Positions 44,524-56,240 of a stretch of DNA of 64,000 bases are shown here, piece after piece. The notes beneath the pieces are model-generated. The model was not told where the DNA came from. It searched no databases and saw only the letters and a program-made list of their open reading frames with translations. A program made the position numbers and the translations under genes. Numbering within the stretch: the first letter of the stretch is position 1; each line of letters starts with the position of its first letter. This DNA is from Peromyscus leucopus (Eukaryota > Chordata > Mammalia > Rodentia > Cricetidae), in the NCBI RefSeq assembly GCF_004664715.2, contig NC_051069.1, positions 72,128,647-72,192,646 on the forward strand. Reading direction: 5' to 3'.

Positions 44524-44873
44524 TGTTTGGGTGGCAGCTCCACCTCAACCCCCCCGCACCCTGGCATCCCTGTACCCAAAGAGTCTGAAATGTTCCGGTG
44601 GAAGATCTACCTCTACGCGCCCATCTCTTTCCCCAAACCCGCCCCTTCAAAGCTCGCCAGACCACTCCCATAGGGTATATAAGCTGCCTGCCAGAAAACA
44701 GACACGTGGTTTTCAGGTCTCTCGTTCTGGTCTCCTCTCTGTGGGGCAGAGAATCACCCGGGAATGCTTTACCCATTAAACCAGGGCTTTTTCTAATTCG
44801 GTCTGATTTGGTGTGATTTGGATTGCTGCGTTGACAGAGAGGCTTATGGGGGGGGGGGGCAAAAAACCTTTCA
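44524..44873 (+). mobile_element. Solo ERV LTR with TATA and poly(A) signal
   Basis: 350 bp, TG to CA, precisely inserted in the L1 3' UTR. U3 is C-rich with CCCGCCCC near 44639. TATATAA is at 44676-44682, a putative transcript start ~25-30 bp on, and ATTAAA at 44775-44780. The U5 includes a G run (44848-44859). A solo LTR with no coding region. The intact-looking signals suggest it is younger than its host L1. Family unknown to me. The 5-bp duplication is unusual for ERVK (6) or gamma (4) types. Confidence 0.85.
44676..44682 (+). promoter_or_regulatory. LTR TATA box
   Basis: TATATAA in the U3 part of the solo LTR, about 95 bp upstream of ATTAAA. Position and order fit a retroviral-type promoter. 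Activity is not shown by sequence. Confidence 0.55.
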
Positions 44874-45589
44874 CACAGGTCTAAGCCAGATGAGGTCCAG
44901 GTGCTAAGAGGGGGATTAGACACAATTCCCATCCCTAACTAGAAACTCTCTCCAGTTGATAACCACTTGCAAACGAAAATTTAGTTTTCTCCAACCGGAG
45001 TCTGACTGGGTAAACAAACCACATTTAAGAATAGACAACATTCCCAGCAGTAGATGACCAACACAAAATAAACTCAATAGTGTTTTGGGTAGTTTTTTGT
45101 CTCACAGTGCTTTTCGGTTTTTTTTTTTTCCCTTACAGACCTTTTGCATATATATTACAGTTTCTGATTTTGTTGTTATGGGTCTTCTGTATGTGCAAAT
45201 GCGTGTGTCTCAGTGTCTGTTTATGTTTCTTGTGCTTTCCCCCCTTGTTTGTTTTTGTCTTATTGTGGGTTTTTTTTTTGTCTTATTTTACTTCATTATT
45301 GTTTTTTAGGTGCCTGTATTCTTTAAGAGCGAGAAAGAAGGAGTGTAGATTTGGGTGGGTGGGGAGGAGCTGGGAGGAGCTGAGAGAGGGGAAACATTAA
45401 TCATATATATATTGTGTGCAAAACATCTACAAAAAGGAGGATACAAAGTTGGGAAGGAGTGCTGAAGGGAGGCATTAGAGGGAGGAAGGGAGGGTGAATA
45501 CAATCAAAATACATTGTATGAATTTGTGAAATTACCAGAGAACTAATAATAAATATATTTTTAAAAAGAAAATGCTTATTTTATTTTGG

Positions 45590-45845
45590 GCATGATAGTT
45601 TATTATACTTAGTTTAAAATTTTACTTTTCAGAGATACAGAGTAAAATATTCAAGGATTAAATTATAAGTTATGGGATATTTGTTCCAAAAAGTACGGAG
45701 TGGGGAGGGATGGGTGGAGACAGACGAGGCAGGATTGGTTATGAACTATTAACTATGGAAGCTGGGGTGAAAACATAGAAATTCTTCATACTATTCAATA
45801 TGCTTATGTTAAAATTTTCCATAAATAAAAGCTGTTAAAATAAAT
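45590..45845 (+). mobile_element. Ancient L1M 3' UTR end
   Basis: 'gacgaggcaggattggttatg', in pieces, 'aactatggaagctggggtg', 'cttcatactattcaatatgc', 'aaaattttccataaataaa'. The classic end of an old eutherian L1M element. Confidence 0.78.
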
Positions 45846-46126
45846 CTGCCATATGAAGATAATCCTTTAATAAATGGTATTGGGTAGCACTCTAAATACC
45901 AAAGTGTTTTCACCAAGTCCCAAAGTAGCAAGTTGAAGATAGAAAGTGACATTTAAGCTGCATCTATAGGAAGCCTAAGCCTACTGGTTGATTTGATTAA
46001 TTCAGACAAAAAAGCTAGTTAGTTTAGAAAAGGCAAAACGAACTCAAACTGTCCATTTTGCTAGTTTACCGGAGTAAATTGACAATACTGGAGTGACTGT
46101 TAATACTAGAAAGTAAGTCATCATGG
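45846..46126. other. Unclassified non-coding DNA
   Basis: Nothing recognised. Confidence 0.35.
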
Positions 46127-46325
46127 GGTGGGGGTGGTGGTGGTGGTGGTGGTGGTGCATGCCTTTAATCCCAGCACTCGGGAGGCAGAGCCAGGCGGAT
46201 CTTTGTGAGTTCGAGACCAGCCTGGTCTACAGAGCGAGATCCAGGACAGGCTCCAAAACTACACAGAGAAACCCTGTCTCAAAAACAAAACAGAACAACA
46301 ACAACAACAAAAAAAAAAGAATAAA
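46127..46325 (+). mobile_element. B1 SINE with expanded GGT run
   Basis: Sense B1. The usual 'gtggtggtg' near the start has grown to about nine GGT units (46133-46158). The interior 'gatccaggacaggctcc' is cricetid-type. Flanks 'agaaagtaagtca' and 'agaaagtaaatca' form a target duplication with one mismatch. Confidence 0.95.
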
Positions 46326-46674
46326 AGAAAGTAAATCAGCAAAGCTGATGTTTTGTTCTGACACCTTAATGCAGACATGATTTAAGGAGAGAACTCAGAA
46401 ACTACGGCAAAGTTCACCAAGGTAGCTCTAGGCAAACCAGCATCGAAACCATGTTTATTTTCCAAGAAGTCACGTGCAACGGACAGCACTATAAGCACAA
46501 AAGCCTAAGATCATGACTGGGACCTAATCAAGAACCAATTACTAGGGCACGGCTTAATACAATTCCACCTAAAGTTATAACAACATATATTTGAACTGAA
46601 CTAGTATTTTAGTGATCACTACACCACTTTTTAAAAAGACCAATGTAGAGAAAGCTACTCTCGGGTTGCAGGGT
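46326..46674. other. Unclassified non-coding DNA
   Basis: Nothing recognised. Confidence 0.35.
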
Positions 46675-46865
46675 ATCATGTTGCCTCATTTTGTGACTCA
46701 GACAAAAATAGGTAACATTATCTCTGTTTGTCAAGCAGGCAACAGGCTCTGGGAGGTCTCCTCGCCTTCCTGTTGCCAAAGGCAGAGGGATGGGACTAGA
46801 ACCCAGGTGTTCTGGCATGGTGTCCAGTGTTCTGTTACACTCTCGGCTCTCAAAGGAAACACATG
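46675..46865 (-). mobile_element. MIR SINE
   Basis: Reverse MIR: 'gcctcattttgtgactcag', 'ggcagagggatgggac', 'tagaacccaggtgttctgg'. Middle part diverged. Confidence 0.65.
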
Positions 46866-48179
46866 ATATATGCTTGTAGCTTCTACTTCGGTTAGAGTGG
46901 AAAGAAATGAGGCATGGATAAGTAGTTTAGGAATACAAATAACCTCTTTTGCCATTCTCTGGTGCTTGTCAATAACTTGGTGCTTCCTTTTATGACTGTA
47001 TATTATAAATATTCAATATTGCAGGCAAAATGATGCTCCATTAATGTAACATCCTGTTTGTTCGATGATGCATGGCTGAAATCCAGAGATTAACCTCTTT
47101 GAGGAGGATGCTGCACACTATTAGATCCTCTGATGTTGAGAGAAGAAGATGAATTAGAACATATTAAAATATTAGATAATAACCTTATAGTGTCAATTAG
47201 TGCAAAGCTCATTATTATCACCCATTATTTGACAAATGGGTTTATTCTTTCATAGTGCCTCTTTCTAGGCTTCTCTCTGTCTTCTATAGATTTAATCCAT
47301 TTGCTTTTCACACTTCCACCACTGCTGAAATCCATTTTCCAGTCCAGTTTATGTGTACACACACCCCCACTCATCACGGTGTGACTGTTTCTCACCTTTT
47401 CTCAATGACCATTTCTATCTCTACGATTTTTAAGCAACAATTTGGAACCAGTCCATGCCTTTCCTTTGGATATATTTGATATCTGTTTGTAGCTTCTCCC
47501 AGATGACTCACTTTTGCCTTTGTTTTTAATGAACATTTCTGTGTATGGTTCCTTCCTGAGAATCCCCAAGACAGATTTTTTTTTTTTTTCACAGTGGTCA
47601 GTCCAGCCAAGAACAAAAGTATCCATGAGTTTCAACAAAGTTTAAGTGGATTTAATCGGAGCATAGTTTAACATTTTAAAACAGTGTCTATATTTCAAAA
47701 ACCACAGAAGAACTTAACAGTCAATGCTTGCTACTTCATCAATATAAACAAACCAAATCATCAAACACTGTAGCAGTGGAAAAGGGACACAGTCCCCAAA
47801 TGGTTTTCCTGATCTGGTGCAAGCAGATTGATTACACCTGAGAGTGTGACCCTTGTAGGGGGGTGCTGAAATGTATTTTGCCATTTTTAACCTCATGTAG
47901 AATAATCAATCTGTGAGGACCTAAAATGTCACTTCACAAACAGAAATCAAGGCAACAGGAAGAAATAAACTAAAAGAGATTTTGGGGTTGAAAATATGCC
48001 TTAGTGGGTCACAGCAGAGTGGGGATGTGTGTCCTTTGAAAGTCCCACAGAAGGGTGAGCGTCAAACCTGAGGGCTTGTGCTAAGGTCGAGGGAATGTGG
48101 GTCTTCGGGAAGATCCACACCAGGGAGCTATGACAGCATCTGGCTGTGTCACCAGTGGGGTGACTCACTCCTTCGGTTT
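46866..48179. other. Unclassified non-coding DNA
   Basis: Short T run at 47576-47590. No gene or repeat recognised. Confidence 0.4.
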
Positions 48180-48420
48180 AATGGACAGTACCTTTCTCTC
48201 ACTGTACTAACAGGATCACAAATTTAAAGCAACACAGTTTATCATCATATATTCCAGCAGGTGAGGAGTCCAGTAAGACTCTCACAGATAAAAACAATTC
48301 ATATGCCAGGCAGGTTTCTGGGGCCTACAGCGTTGGCGCTCCTGTTGAACATCTACCACGCCATCTCTTCATTTGACCTTCCAGGAAAAGGTTTTTAGAG
48401 ACTCATAATGGGAGGAGGTC
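48180..48420. mobile_element. Possible mammalian LTR (MLT/MaLR-like) relic
   Basis: 'aaatttaaagcaacacag', 'tttatcatcatatattccagc' and 'ggtgaggagtccagtaag' faintly follow the order of an old mammalian LTR repeat. Weak. Confidence 0.3.
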
Positions 48421-50309
48421 TGCTTGGAAATTCCAGGATAATCGTATCTATTAAGTACTCTTGCCACGTAAGTTTCTGGAGATTAGGGCACAGACTTTAT
48501 TTTTATTTTATTATTATTATTATTTATGTCATCATCCTGCCTACCACAAGTAAAGAGTAAAATGATATTTATTTGGAGCACAGGCTCTTTCTGTCTCCAC
48601 CTTTCAACGGTTTTCATATGTTACATCTACTGACTGGATCAGGGCCCACTATCACTCCAACACATTCTAAACATATACAACTCGTATTGCTTATTCACCT
48701 ACCTTATAACCCACAGCATCCATAATTTCATTCATTATGCTCAGCAAGAATATCCAAGAGCATGGAGAAATTATGAGACATCAATTACTTTTTGCCTGAA
48801 CTGAATAAGTGTTAATTCCCCCTACCTGGTATCAACACACCCACCGTGAGCCATGTTCTGATGGGAGGTTCCACATTTTGTTTTCAAAATTAAATGCACT
48901 GATTATAACAGCATCATGAAGGAAGTCAGTCATCAAATATGTGACATGGCAGTCCATTTGGATTCTTCAAGTGAGACTAAATGCAAATATATGGATTTCT
49001 TCAGAGAAGGACCTTCAGAAATTTCCACCTTCCTCTCAGTTATGATTTGCATGGTCCTAATAAATGATCCTTATTAAAAACTAAATGTTTTATTTTCAAA
49101 GAACAATTCTAAGCTTTGGAATAGGATAAATATTTTTGCCATAATTTTATTGATTAATGGAATTATTATTTTTAGGTAAACAAGTAGGGAAATTTGCACT
49201 AATTCTATATGGGCATGATTAAAAATAATTAACTGAAAAAAACATATTCTATTTAAAAAATATATTAAAAAAGAAGAAAATAAAAAGACAATGGGTTTTG
49301 CACTTTCCAAAAGTGGTGAATGTGTAGTACATATTTGGGATCTGAAGCCTTCCATGATGTAAGTTTCCTTCCTTTTGTGCATCTGCCAATTTACATTTTA
49401 AAATCCTCTTACCAAAGACTGTCTCTAGGGAAGAGAAGGTATGTGTTCTATGACTCAGTCTTGGCAACTATTAAAAGGCATGCTGTTACGGCTAAAGACA
49501 ACCAGAATGTAACACTTGTACTGTCAAACTACAATAATACTGGGGAGGATGGATGAACAGATAATTAGATGGATGCCTTATAGTGAAATGGGGAAGGGAG
49601 TAAGAGGCAGAATGGCGAACACCAAGCCAAATTCAGGCCAACGTACGCACGATTTTATCCAACTGTCATTACCTACGAGATGGAAATTGCCTAGATGTGT
49701 GCTCAGCTTGCCTGGGCTCTATATCTTTTCTTTCAGAATCCACATTAAGGCAAGAGGCACTATTTGGGACATGCAACTTTTATGCAAGAGGACAGGAATC
49801 AGGGGCGAGGGGTAGGATAGAGTCAAACTTCCACACACTGAAATTTCTGCTGGGGCCAAGCTTTCTTCCCTAAGCTTACATTCCATTTGCAAATTCAGTT
49901 CAAAGTCACTAGGGCAAGGAAGTGCATTGCACTACAGGGAAATGTGGCAAAGGTAGAGAGGAGTGAAAAATTGTCAGCAAATATAATAGTCTAGCAGATT
50001 GAAAGGAGAGAAAATGGTGGGTTAATATGATGGGATGTATGCTCTTTTAGAGAAAGTATGATTATTAACTTGAGGTAGAGAGTTCCCCTAGCCAGGGGTA
50101 AGTGGATCCAACTTTGAAAGCATCTGAAACATGCAACTTTTACAAACCTCTTTAAGAAAATAGAATCGCCAGCAATACTACATGTTTTTTTTTTTTTTTA
50201 TGAGTTCACTAAATATATTACTTATTTAAACCAAACTATCTATAACTCTATGCTTTTACCTAAAAGGTGCCAGGATTCCAAACCACCAACCTTGTCCAAA
50301 TCGCCAACC
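48421..50309. other. AT-rich unclassified DNA
   Basis: Short ATT-rich tract near 48497-48527. Short frames only. Confidence 0.4.
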
Positions 50310-50612
50310 TTGGGTGTGTTGTGGCCTTGTATATGCGTGTACCCGTGTGTAAGCCAGAACACAGTCTTGAGTGTTGTTCCCCGCGAGTCATCAATCTTGG
50401 GTTTTGAGACAGAGACTCATTAGATGGGGGGTGGCCACCTTGATGAGTCTGTCTGACAGCGAGTCCCAGAGATTTGCCTGTCTCTGCTTCTCCAGGGCTG
50501 GTATTACAGCCCCTGTCTCCTGATTGCTACACGGATACCAGGGATCAAATTCAGGCCCTTGTGTTCTCAAGGCAAGCACTTTATAAACTGCAATAACTCC
50601 TCGGACCCCGTC
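50310..50612 (-). mobile_element. B4-type composite SINE
   Basis: Reverse copy: 'gtgtgtaagccagaacacag', 'cttgggttttgagacagag', 'gtcccagagatttgcctg', 'ccagggatcaaattcagg', 'aggcaagcactttataaac', ending 'tcctcggacccc'. Confidence 0.75.
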
Positions 50613-51814
50613 AACCCTTTTGAATATGTGAGATCTATCAAAAATTCACCCTTGGCAGGCAAAGCTGTCTTTGAAAGCAGTGTGCCCATTTTTTAATCTT
50701 ACAGCTACTAGGAGAGACTTGACTGGCCCCTGTGGAAACCACAGTTAAAGCTGAATTGTAAAAATAGCCTTATTCATATAAATTTTTTATAAGTTACCAG
50801 TTGTGCTTATATAAAATCTGAATGCCTTTAAAAAAAACTACCTAAATTTAAACGAAATAAAAGAGCAAAATAGAAATTAATGTTCAACAAATTGTGTTTA
50901 AAAATAATTTAATATATAGAAAATGCAGAATGTCTTAATGTCTTTGTGCATGTGGCGGGTAAGCGTGTAGGAGGGGGGAGTTAGCTGGATGGAGAGAAAG
51001 AAGAGGGAGATATAAAAAGAAGAGAGAGAGAGAAATTCTTATGTACCTTACTCTAAAATAAAAAAAAAAAAGTTCACGGCAGGGAAAGAGGACTTCAAGG
51101 ACCATGGAGCCTTAAATCACAACAGATATTCAGCACGTGTGGAAAGGACGGAGGGGACTAAGCTGGAAGAGATGTGTCTTTGGGGGAAGAACAAAAATGG
51201 AGGGAGGCACTCCGGGAACATTCTGTGAATATCTAAACTTAGGTTCAGTTCGTAACTATTTGGAATTGATGTGAAAGAACAAATCCGTTCAGCTGATTCC
51301 ATTAGCTCATATTACACCGAGAGATGCCACAGCAAAGAAGCCTGCCTTCAGTGGAGATCTGTGATAAATGAGTGTCCTTGTCTGTGTGATTTCAGGCCTG
51401 GAGGGCTAACCAGGCACAGGTGGATTCTCTTCACACCGCATACAAGCATCAGGGAATCTCAGAGGAATTACCAATCTTAACTAAGACTGTATTGTTTCTA
51501 AATTGCTATCCCTTTGCTTGCAAAGAGAGGCTAACAATGCCTGTAATCACATTTGCTAGAGAAGAAGAGCCTGGAAAGAAAGTGTAGTGGGCTGTGTGGG
51601 GCCCCCTGAGAAAGGACCCTGCCACTTGTAGGATGGTGAGAGGAAGAGATCTCCCTGGATTGTCAAATTCAGTGATGATGAACGAGGCAAAGAAGCTGTA
51701 GAGGGATGGAAGCGGAGAAGGTCCTGTAACATTGTCATTAACGAGTTTTACTTTTTAAAGATATCCTTGGGATCTACTCCGCTGTAGGATTGTGCACTTA
51801 AAATGGTTATTGTA
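50613..51814. other. Unclassified non-coding DNA
   Basis: GA-rich patch at 51000-51040. Nothing else recognised. Confidence 0.4.
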
Positions 51815-52160
51815 GAAGTCAGCTTACTATCGCTATGATAAAATACCCAAGGCATTCAGGATGGAGGGAGGAAAGGCTTGTTTTGGCCCAGCGCATGGTT
51901 GGTTGGTCTCCATGCTTTGGGCCCGTGGTTGCCCTGCACATCATGAAGCAATCATGTGGCAGAGGAGGGCTGTGGCAGCTTGGAAACAAACAACAACAAA
52001 AAAAAAAGCTGGAGCTCCATTATCTCGTCAGGGGCGCATGCCCAGTGACAGAATGTCCTTTTATGGGGCCTCACCTCTGTCCATAGCGCCACGGGTTGGG
52101 GACCAGGCCTTTAAGACACGGGCACTTAGACCTCAGGGTATTCAAGATCCAGACTAAGCA
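51815..52160 (-). mobile_element. MaLR/LTR-like rodent repeat
   Basis: 'cttactatcgctatgataaaa' (in pieces), 'aggcttgttttggcccagc', 'aaggcctttaag'-type block at 52106 and 'gtattcaagatccagac'. It has an A-rich insert at 51985-52010. Same family as 14877 and 24511. Confidence 0.5.
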
Positions 52161-53035
52161 GCTAAGACGGAACAGTTGTTTATTTTAGAAAGCCCTTGGA
52201 ATGTTTTATAGAAATACATATAACAAAATTAGATTAAATATAGAAATAAGAGAATACGGAAAGTAGGACAGAATAAATCTGAAAAAGATAAAATTAAACT
52301 GAGTTTGTTCACAGCGTGAATGCTGTGAGCCTTTGTGCTTTTGACTCTAGGCTTTTTAGAAGCCACTGCCAACAAGAAGACTAGTCACATGACCTTTATA
52401 AAGAAAACCCAATTTATAGCATGCTCTCAATTAGCTAAAAATAATGATCTAACCTTAGAAGGAAATATGCATGCACATATGTAGAAAACCTTAGAAAGAT
52501 GTACACTGAATGTTAACAGATTATTATTAGGTGATGGTTGTGGGTCATATTTTCTTCTTTCTACTTTCATATATTTTCTGAAAATTTCACAGTTGACTTA
52601 CAACTAGAAATCAGGAGAGTGCTTTTGTGCCTCTTGATGACTTTTGTATACATTTTCAAGCACCTCAGAGGGAGCAAAGGAAAAGATATCAAATGTACAG
52701 ACCTCATGTCGGGTGAGTTTGGCTGCAGAGGGGTGTGAGGACTCCAGGGAGAAGGACCAGCGCCTAGGAGCTCCAGGGGACTTTGGGTTTAGTCTCATAG
52801 GGCAGGGCAGGTGTGTGAAGCCTCAGCTGCATGGAGGGCACAGGTGTGGGAGAGGGCAAGGTGAAGGGGAGAGGGCTGAGCTCCCGTTCTCCCCTGGGGT
52901 GGCATCTACAGTTGCTGTGTGCCTCTGTCGGGTCCCGAGATTCTAATTTTACTCCCTAGCCATCACAGTCCATTAATTCAAGCAAATTTGGGGTAAAGTT
53001 AAAGAGAAATGTGGCATTCGGCTGGTGATTCTGGG
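52161..53035. other. Unclassified non-coding DNA
   Basis: Nothing recognised. Confidence 0.4.
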
Positions 53036-53155
53036 CATTTCTGACAGCTCTATTGACATATAATTTATAGACTGCAAAATTTACCCGCTGAGGTGTACAA
53101 TTCACTGAGGTTTAGCATGTTCACATGTGTACAGAGTTATACAACAACCACTGTT
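53036..53155 (-). mobile_element. Ancient L1M relic
   Basis: 'tctattgacatataatttat', 'gaggtgtacaattcactgag', 'gagttatacaacaaccac': reverse 3' UTR of old L1M type. Confidence 0.75.
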
Positions 53156-53210
53156 AGTGAATTCAGGGCCTCATGCATGACAGGCGACTACCAACTGAGC
53201 TGCACATTCA
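53156..53210 (-). mobile_element. B4/ID fragment
   Basis: 'ttcagggcctcatgcatgac', 'ggcgactaccaactgagctg': reverse ID-like half only. Confidence 0.55.
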
Positions 53211-53371
53211 GTATGACCCTCCCCCTCCCCCAGCCTCTTTTTTTTTTTTATAAATGATTTGCTTCTTTCACTAAGAATAGCTTTTAAAGTTAGTACCTAT
53301 AATGTGTATCAGTTCTTGGCTCCTTTAAAATATTCTTTCTTTAAAATATTTTTTCTTTCTTTCTTTTATCT

Positions 53372-53406
53372 ATGTATGTATATATGTATGTATGTATCTA
53401 TCTATC

Positions 53407-53455
<49 letters not shown>

Positions 53456-53470
53456 CCTACCTATCATCTA
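53372..53470 (+). repeat. (CTAT)n tetranucleotide repeat
   Basis: GTAT units, then a long CTAT run with CTAC interruptions, in the A-tail side of a reverse B2. Confidence 0.96.
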
Positions 53471-54061
53471 TCTACTTATTTTATATGTATGAGTGTTTTG
53501 TCTGTATGTATGCATATACACCAGAGCACACCTCGTGTCCAAGGAAGCCTGAAGAGGGTGTTGGATCCCCTGAAATTAGAGCTCCTGATGGTTAGGTGTA
53601 GCTGAAGTTTTCCTGGTCCTGCCCGGCTCGCAGCTGCTCAGACCCAAGTAAACACACAGAAGCTTATATTAATTAAAACTGCTCGGCCATTAGCTCAGGC
53701 TAACTATTGACTAGCTCTTTTAACCCATAATTCTTATTTATGTTTAGCCACGTGGCTTGGTACCTTTTCTCAGTTCTGCCTTCACATCTTGCTTCCTCTG
53801 TGTCTGGCTGGTGACTCCTCTCTCTCTCCTTCCTCTTCCCAGAATTCTCCTCTCTACTTAACCTGCCTATACTATACTTCTTGCCTGGCTACTGGCCAAT
53901 CAGCATTTTATTTATCAACCAAATCAGAGCAATACACATTCACAGCATACAGAGTGATATCCACAGCAGTTATGAGCCACCGTTGTGCGTGTTGGCAACC
54001 AAACCCAGGTTCTCTGATAGAGCAACAAGTGCTCTCAACCACTGAGCCATCTCTCCAGCCC
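53471..54061 (-). mobile_element. B2 SINE interrupted by a solo LTR
   Basis: Reverse B2: 'ttttatatgtatgagtgttt', 'gcctgaagagggtgttgg', 'gatcccctgaaattagagc', then the LTR, then 'gagccaccgttgtgcg' and 'ctctcaaccactgagccatc'. Complete apart from the insertion. Confidence 0.95.
53597..53968. mobile_element. Solo ERV LTR, 6-bp TSD
   Basis: 372 bp from 'tgtagctgaag' to 'atatccacagca'. Flanking gttagg (53591-53596) and gttatg (53969-53974) match at 5 of 6, and removing one restores the B2 order. Family as at 28395 and 39064 (shared 'ggctactggccaatcagca'). Confidence 0.9.
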
Positions 54062-54239
54062 TTTTGGCTCTTTTGTATGGCTGAATAACAATCCATTGCA
54101 CAGATATACTACATTTTATTTATCTACTGAGTATTTGAAAGATGTTTGAATTGTTTCTAATTTTGGTTAGATTTTTTTTTATTTAAAAAAATTTTATACT
54201 CATTTTACATACCAACCACAGTTGGTTAGATTTCTAAAA
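54062..54239 (-). mobile_element. L1 relic
   Basis: 'ggctgaataacaatccattg', 'atactacattttatttatc' are reverse ORF2. 'actcattttacataccaacc' resembles the start of a reverse rodent L1 3' end. Confidence 0.6.
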
Positions 54240-54241
54240 TT

Positions 54242-54288
<47 letters not shown>

Positions 54289-54292
54289 TTTT
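54240..54292 (+). repeat. (TTTA)n microsatellite
   Basis: About 13 TTTA units. Confidence 0.97.
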
Positions 54293-54782
54293 AGTTCAAG
54301 GACAATTTTATTAGAGTTTAAAAGAAAAAACTTTGAAGCAGGCAAACTATAAATCTCACCAGCTGCCTCAAGGAGGGAGACAGAGAAAGCCATGTGGATT
54401 TAGTTAAGTTGAGCCATGGAGATCAGCCACAGGGTGGACAAGACAGGGAGAGGCCCTTTAGAGAAAGATTAAGGAAGTCCCAAGTGTTGAGGAAAGAATG
54501 CTTAGGACAGAGAGAGGAAGAAGAAAAGGAGAAGTTAACTTTTCTGAGTAATTCATTAAAGCGTGCAAACTTACAAAGCTGTGTAAGATTGAGCCAGGGA
54601 TAGGGATTCCTGTGAGGAAAAGTACATTATCTCAAATTATTCCACCTTTCTCTTTAGAATGTTTTAAGGTGGGCTCATCTTCCTGAGAGGTGGTCCCTTG
54701 GCCAGGTGAATAACCAGCCCAAATGGATTAACACTTATGTTTTGGGGTAGTTTGGAATGTTACATCTCCCCACAGGCCAAAA

Positions 54783-54837
<55 letters not shown>

Positions 54838-56222
54838 ACGCACACGCACACGCACATACACACGCACACACATGCACACACATGCACACACACACAACAC
54901 AACACACACACAGATACACAAACAAAACAACAAAAAGAACCCAGTTTTTTGTTTTAAAATGGGCCTCACAGAGCCTAATCATGGCTACTGTAACATTTTA
55001 TCTTTTGAGGAGTTAACTGTAAAATTGTTTAGGAGATGGGCTGAAATTGGGGAATATGCACAATCTATTTCCACCATGATAATCTAGAGACTCAGTTCCA
55101 AAGCTATTCACCAGAACAAATTAATGTCTAGACTACAGTTTTAAGTTCCTAGCCTCATGTGTAGCTCCAAGGTAGGATGGTCATTTAGGCCACAACACCC
55201 TTCTGACATCCCTGGTTAGATAACCAAGGACATTTCTTCCCTAAGTTTGTCTAAATAGTGTCTGCCTCCTCTTCTTGTCACTTCTTCGACCTTGCAGAGG
55301 TGACTCTAAAGGCTATTCAGAGAATCAGTGCACCAGTCTACCTGGCTTCTTTGAGCTGAGTGGGGTCAACAGGTGTAGCAGTTGAGGAAACCCTCCACTG
55401 GGGCGATCTAGGAGACCCTGAAAGTGTGTCAGCAGTTCCATTTGTATAATAGCGAAGTGCAGGGAGACATGAGAATCCTTGGCTGATGCCTGGTGCCTAA
55501 ACAGAGATGTGAGAAAAAAGTAAAAAGGCAGGAATTATTAATATTGCAAGTCCTAGGCAGGGAACCAGAAGAAGCCACAACAGATTATTTTTAAGGGTTA
55601 GGTCAAAGTCTACTGGAATCCTTCGATGGGCTTACAAGAGAACCCGTCTGCTGGGCTCCTCCTTGCTTTTTCCTTTGTCTTCCAAGACTGGACTCAAGAA
55701 TGGTGAACCCAGGGTCTGCTTTCAGGCACCTTGATAGTTGTTGTAGTGTCTAGAATCTCAGTGTGAGGTCCCTCCCAGATGGCTTCTAGAGTCAGGGAAG
55801 TGTTAATCACTATTTAATTTTTTTTTTTAAGGTCAAGACAATAGTGACTCTCTTGTGCCTGCAGATCCATGGTGGAGTGTCAAACTGAGCCAAGGTCATA
55901 ATGTCCTGTATCTGGGAAGTGAATTTCCTATCAAGGTGTAAATTAATGAGAAATGGTTGTGTAAATAACATGTCACATAGTTTTAAGCCTAATGTCTAGG
56001 GGTGCAATCCTTTGGACTGCTAAAGAAATATGCCAGTCATTGTAATCTTTGGTCATGCTTTCCTGTGGATGCTTAAGATCATGTAGGTGACCATTAATGA
56101 CCATTTTCTTTATTACTAGTAAGGCTATTTGAGGGTCTAGTCTTCAGGGTTCACCTGGCCTTGGATGGAGCCTTGCTTCCTTAATTGACTAGATTGTTAA
56201 GCTGTCATTAATAACTTTTCAA
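54293..56222. other. Unclassified tract, possibly decayed ERV
   Basis: Nearly 2 kb with no SINE and no familiar L1 block apart from the CA repeat. Minus-strand reading shows short open pieces but no conserved pol or env motif I can name. It appears to continue right of the B2 to about 56990. Confidence 0.3.
54786..54917 (+). repeat. (CA)n and (CACACG)n microsatellite
   Basis: CA run followed by hexamer units with CG steps, then imperfect CA. Long accidental frames arise from it. Confidence 0.96.
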
Positions 56223-56240
56223 CAATGGGCCCATTTCTTA
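56223..56240. repeat. B2 target-site duplication, left
   Basis: 18 bp 'caatgggcccatttctta', matching 56438-56455 at 16 of 18. Confidence 0.9.

Larger units (their letters stand above)
41670..45565 (+). mobile_element. Rodent L1: ORF2 3' part and 3' UTR
   Basis: 5'-truncated LINE-1. ORF2 remains run from about 41670 ('cagcttcatatggaaac', 'ggatagctaaaagaattctg') through 42040 ('ttaaaaacagcatggtatt') to about 43130 ('gagatgtggtac' type region at 43006, in diverged form). The long 3' UTR follows ('ccctaactagacatctctc', 'gagaatgagagaccttgg', 'aaaatttagttttctcc') and ends at AATAAA-like bases near 45550. ORF2 is broken by stops, so the copy cannot move itself. A 191-codon frame on the opposite strand (42063-42638) is only antisense of ORF2. 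A B1 (41829) and a solo LTR (44524) are inserted in it. Lx-type by UTR, subfamily not fixed. Confidence 0.9.

Noticed and set aside
44486..44932. 148-codon minus-strand ORF plus overlapping frames
   Set aside because: It spans the junctions of an L1 3' UTR and a GC-rich solo LTR. Low stop density comes from composition.
54728..55087. Overlapping Thr/His- or Val/Cys-rich ORFs
   Set aside because: They are translations of a CA/CACACG microsatellite.
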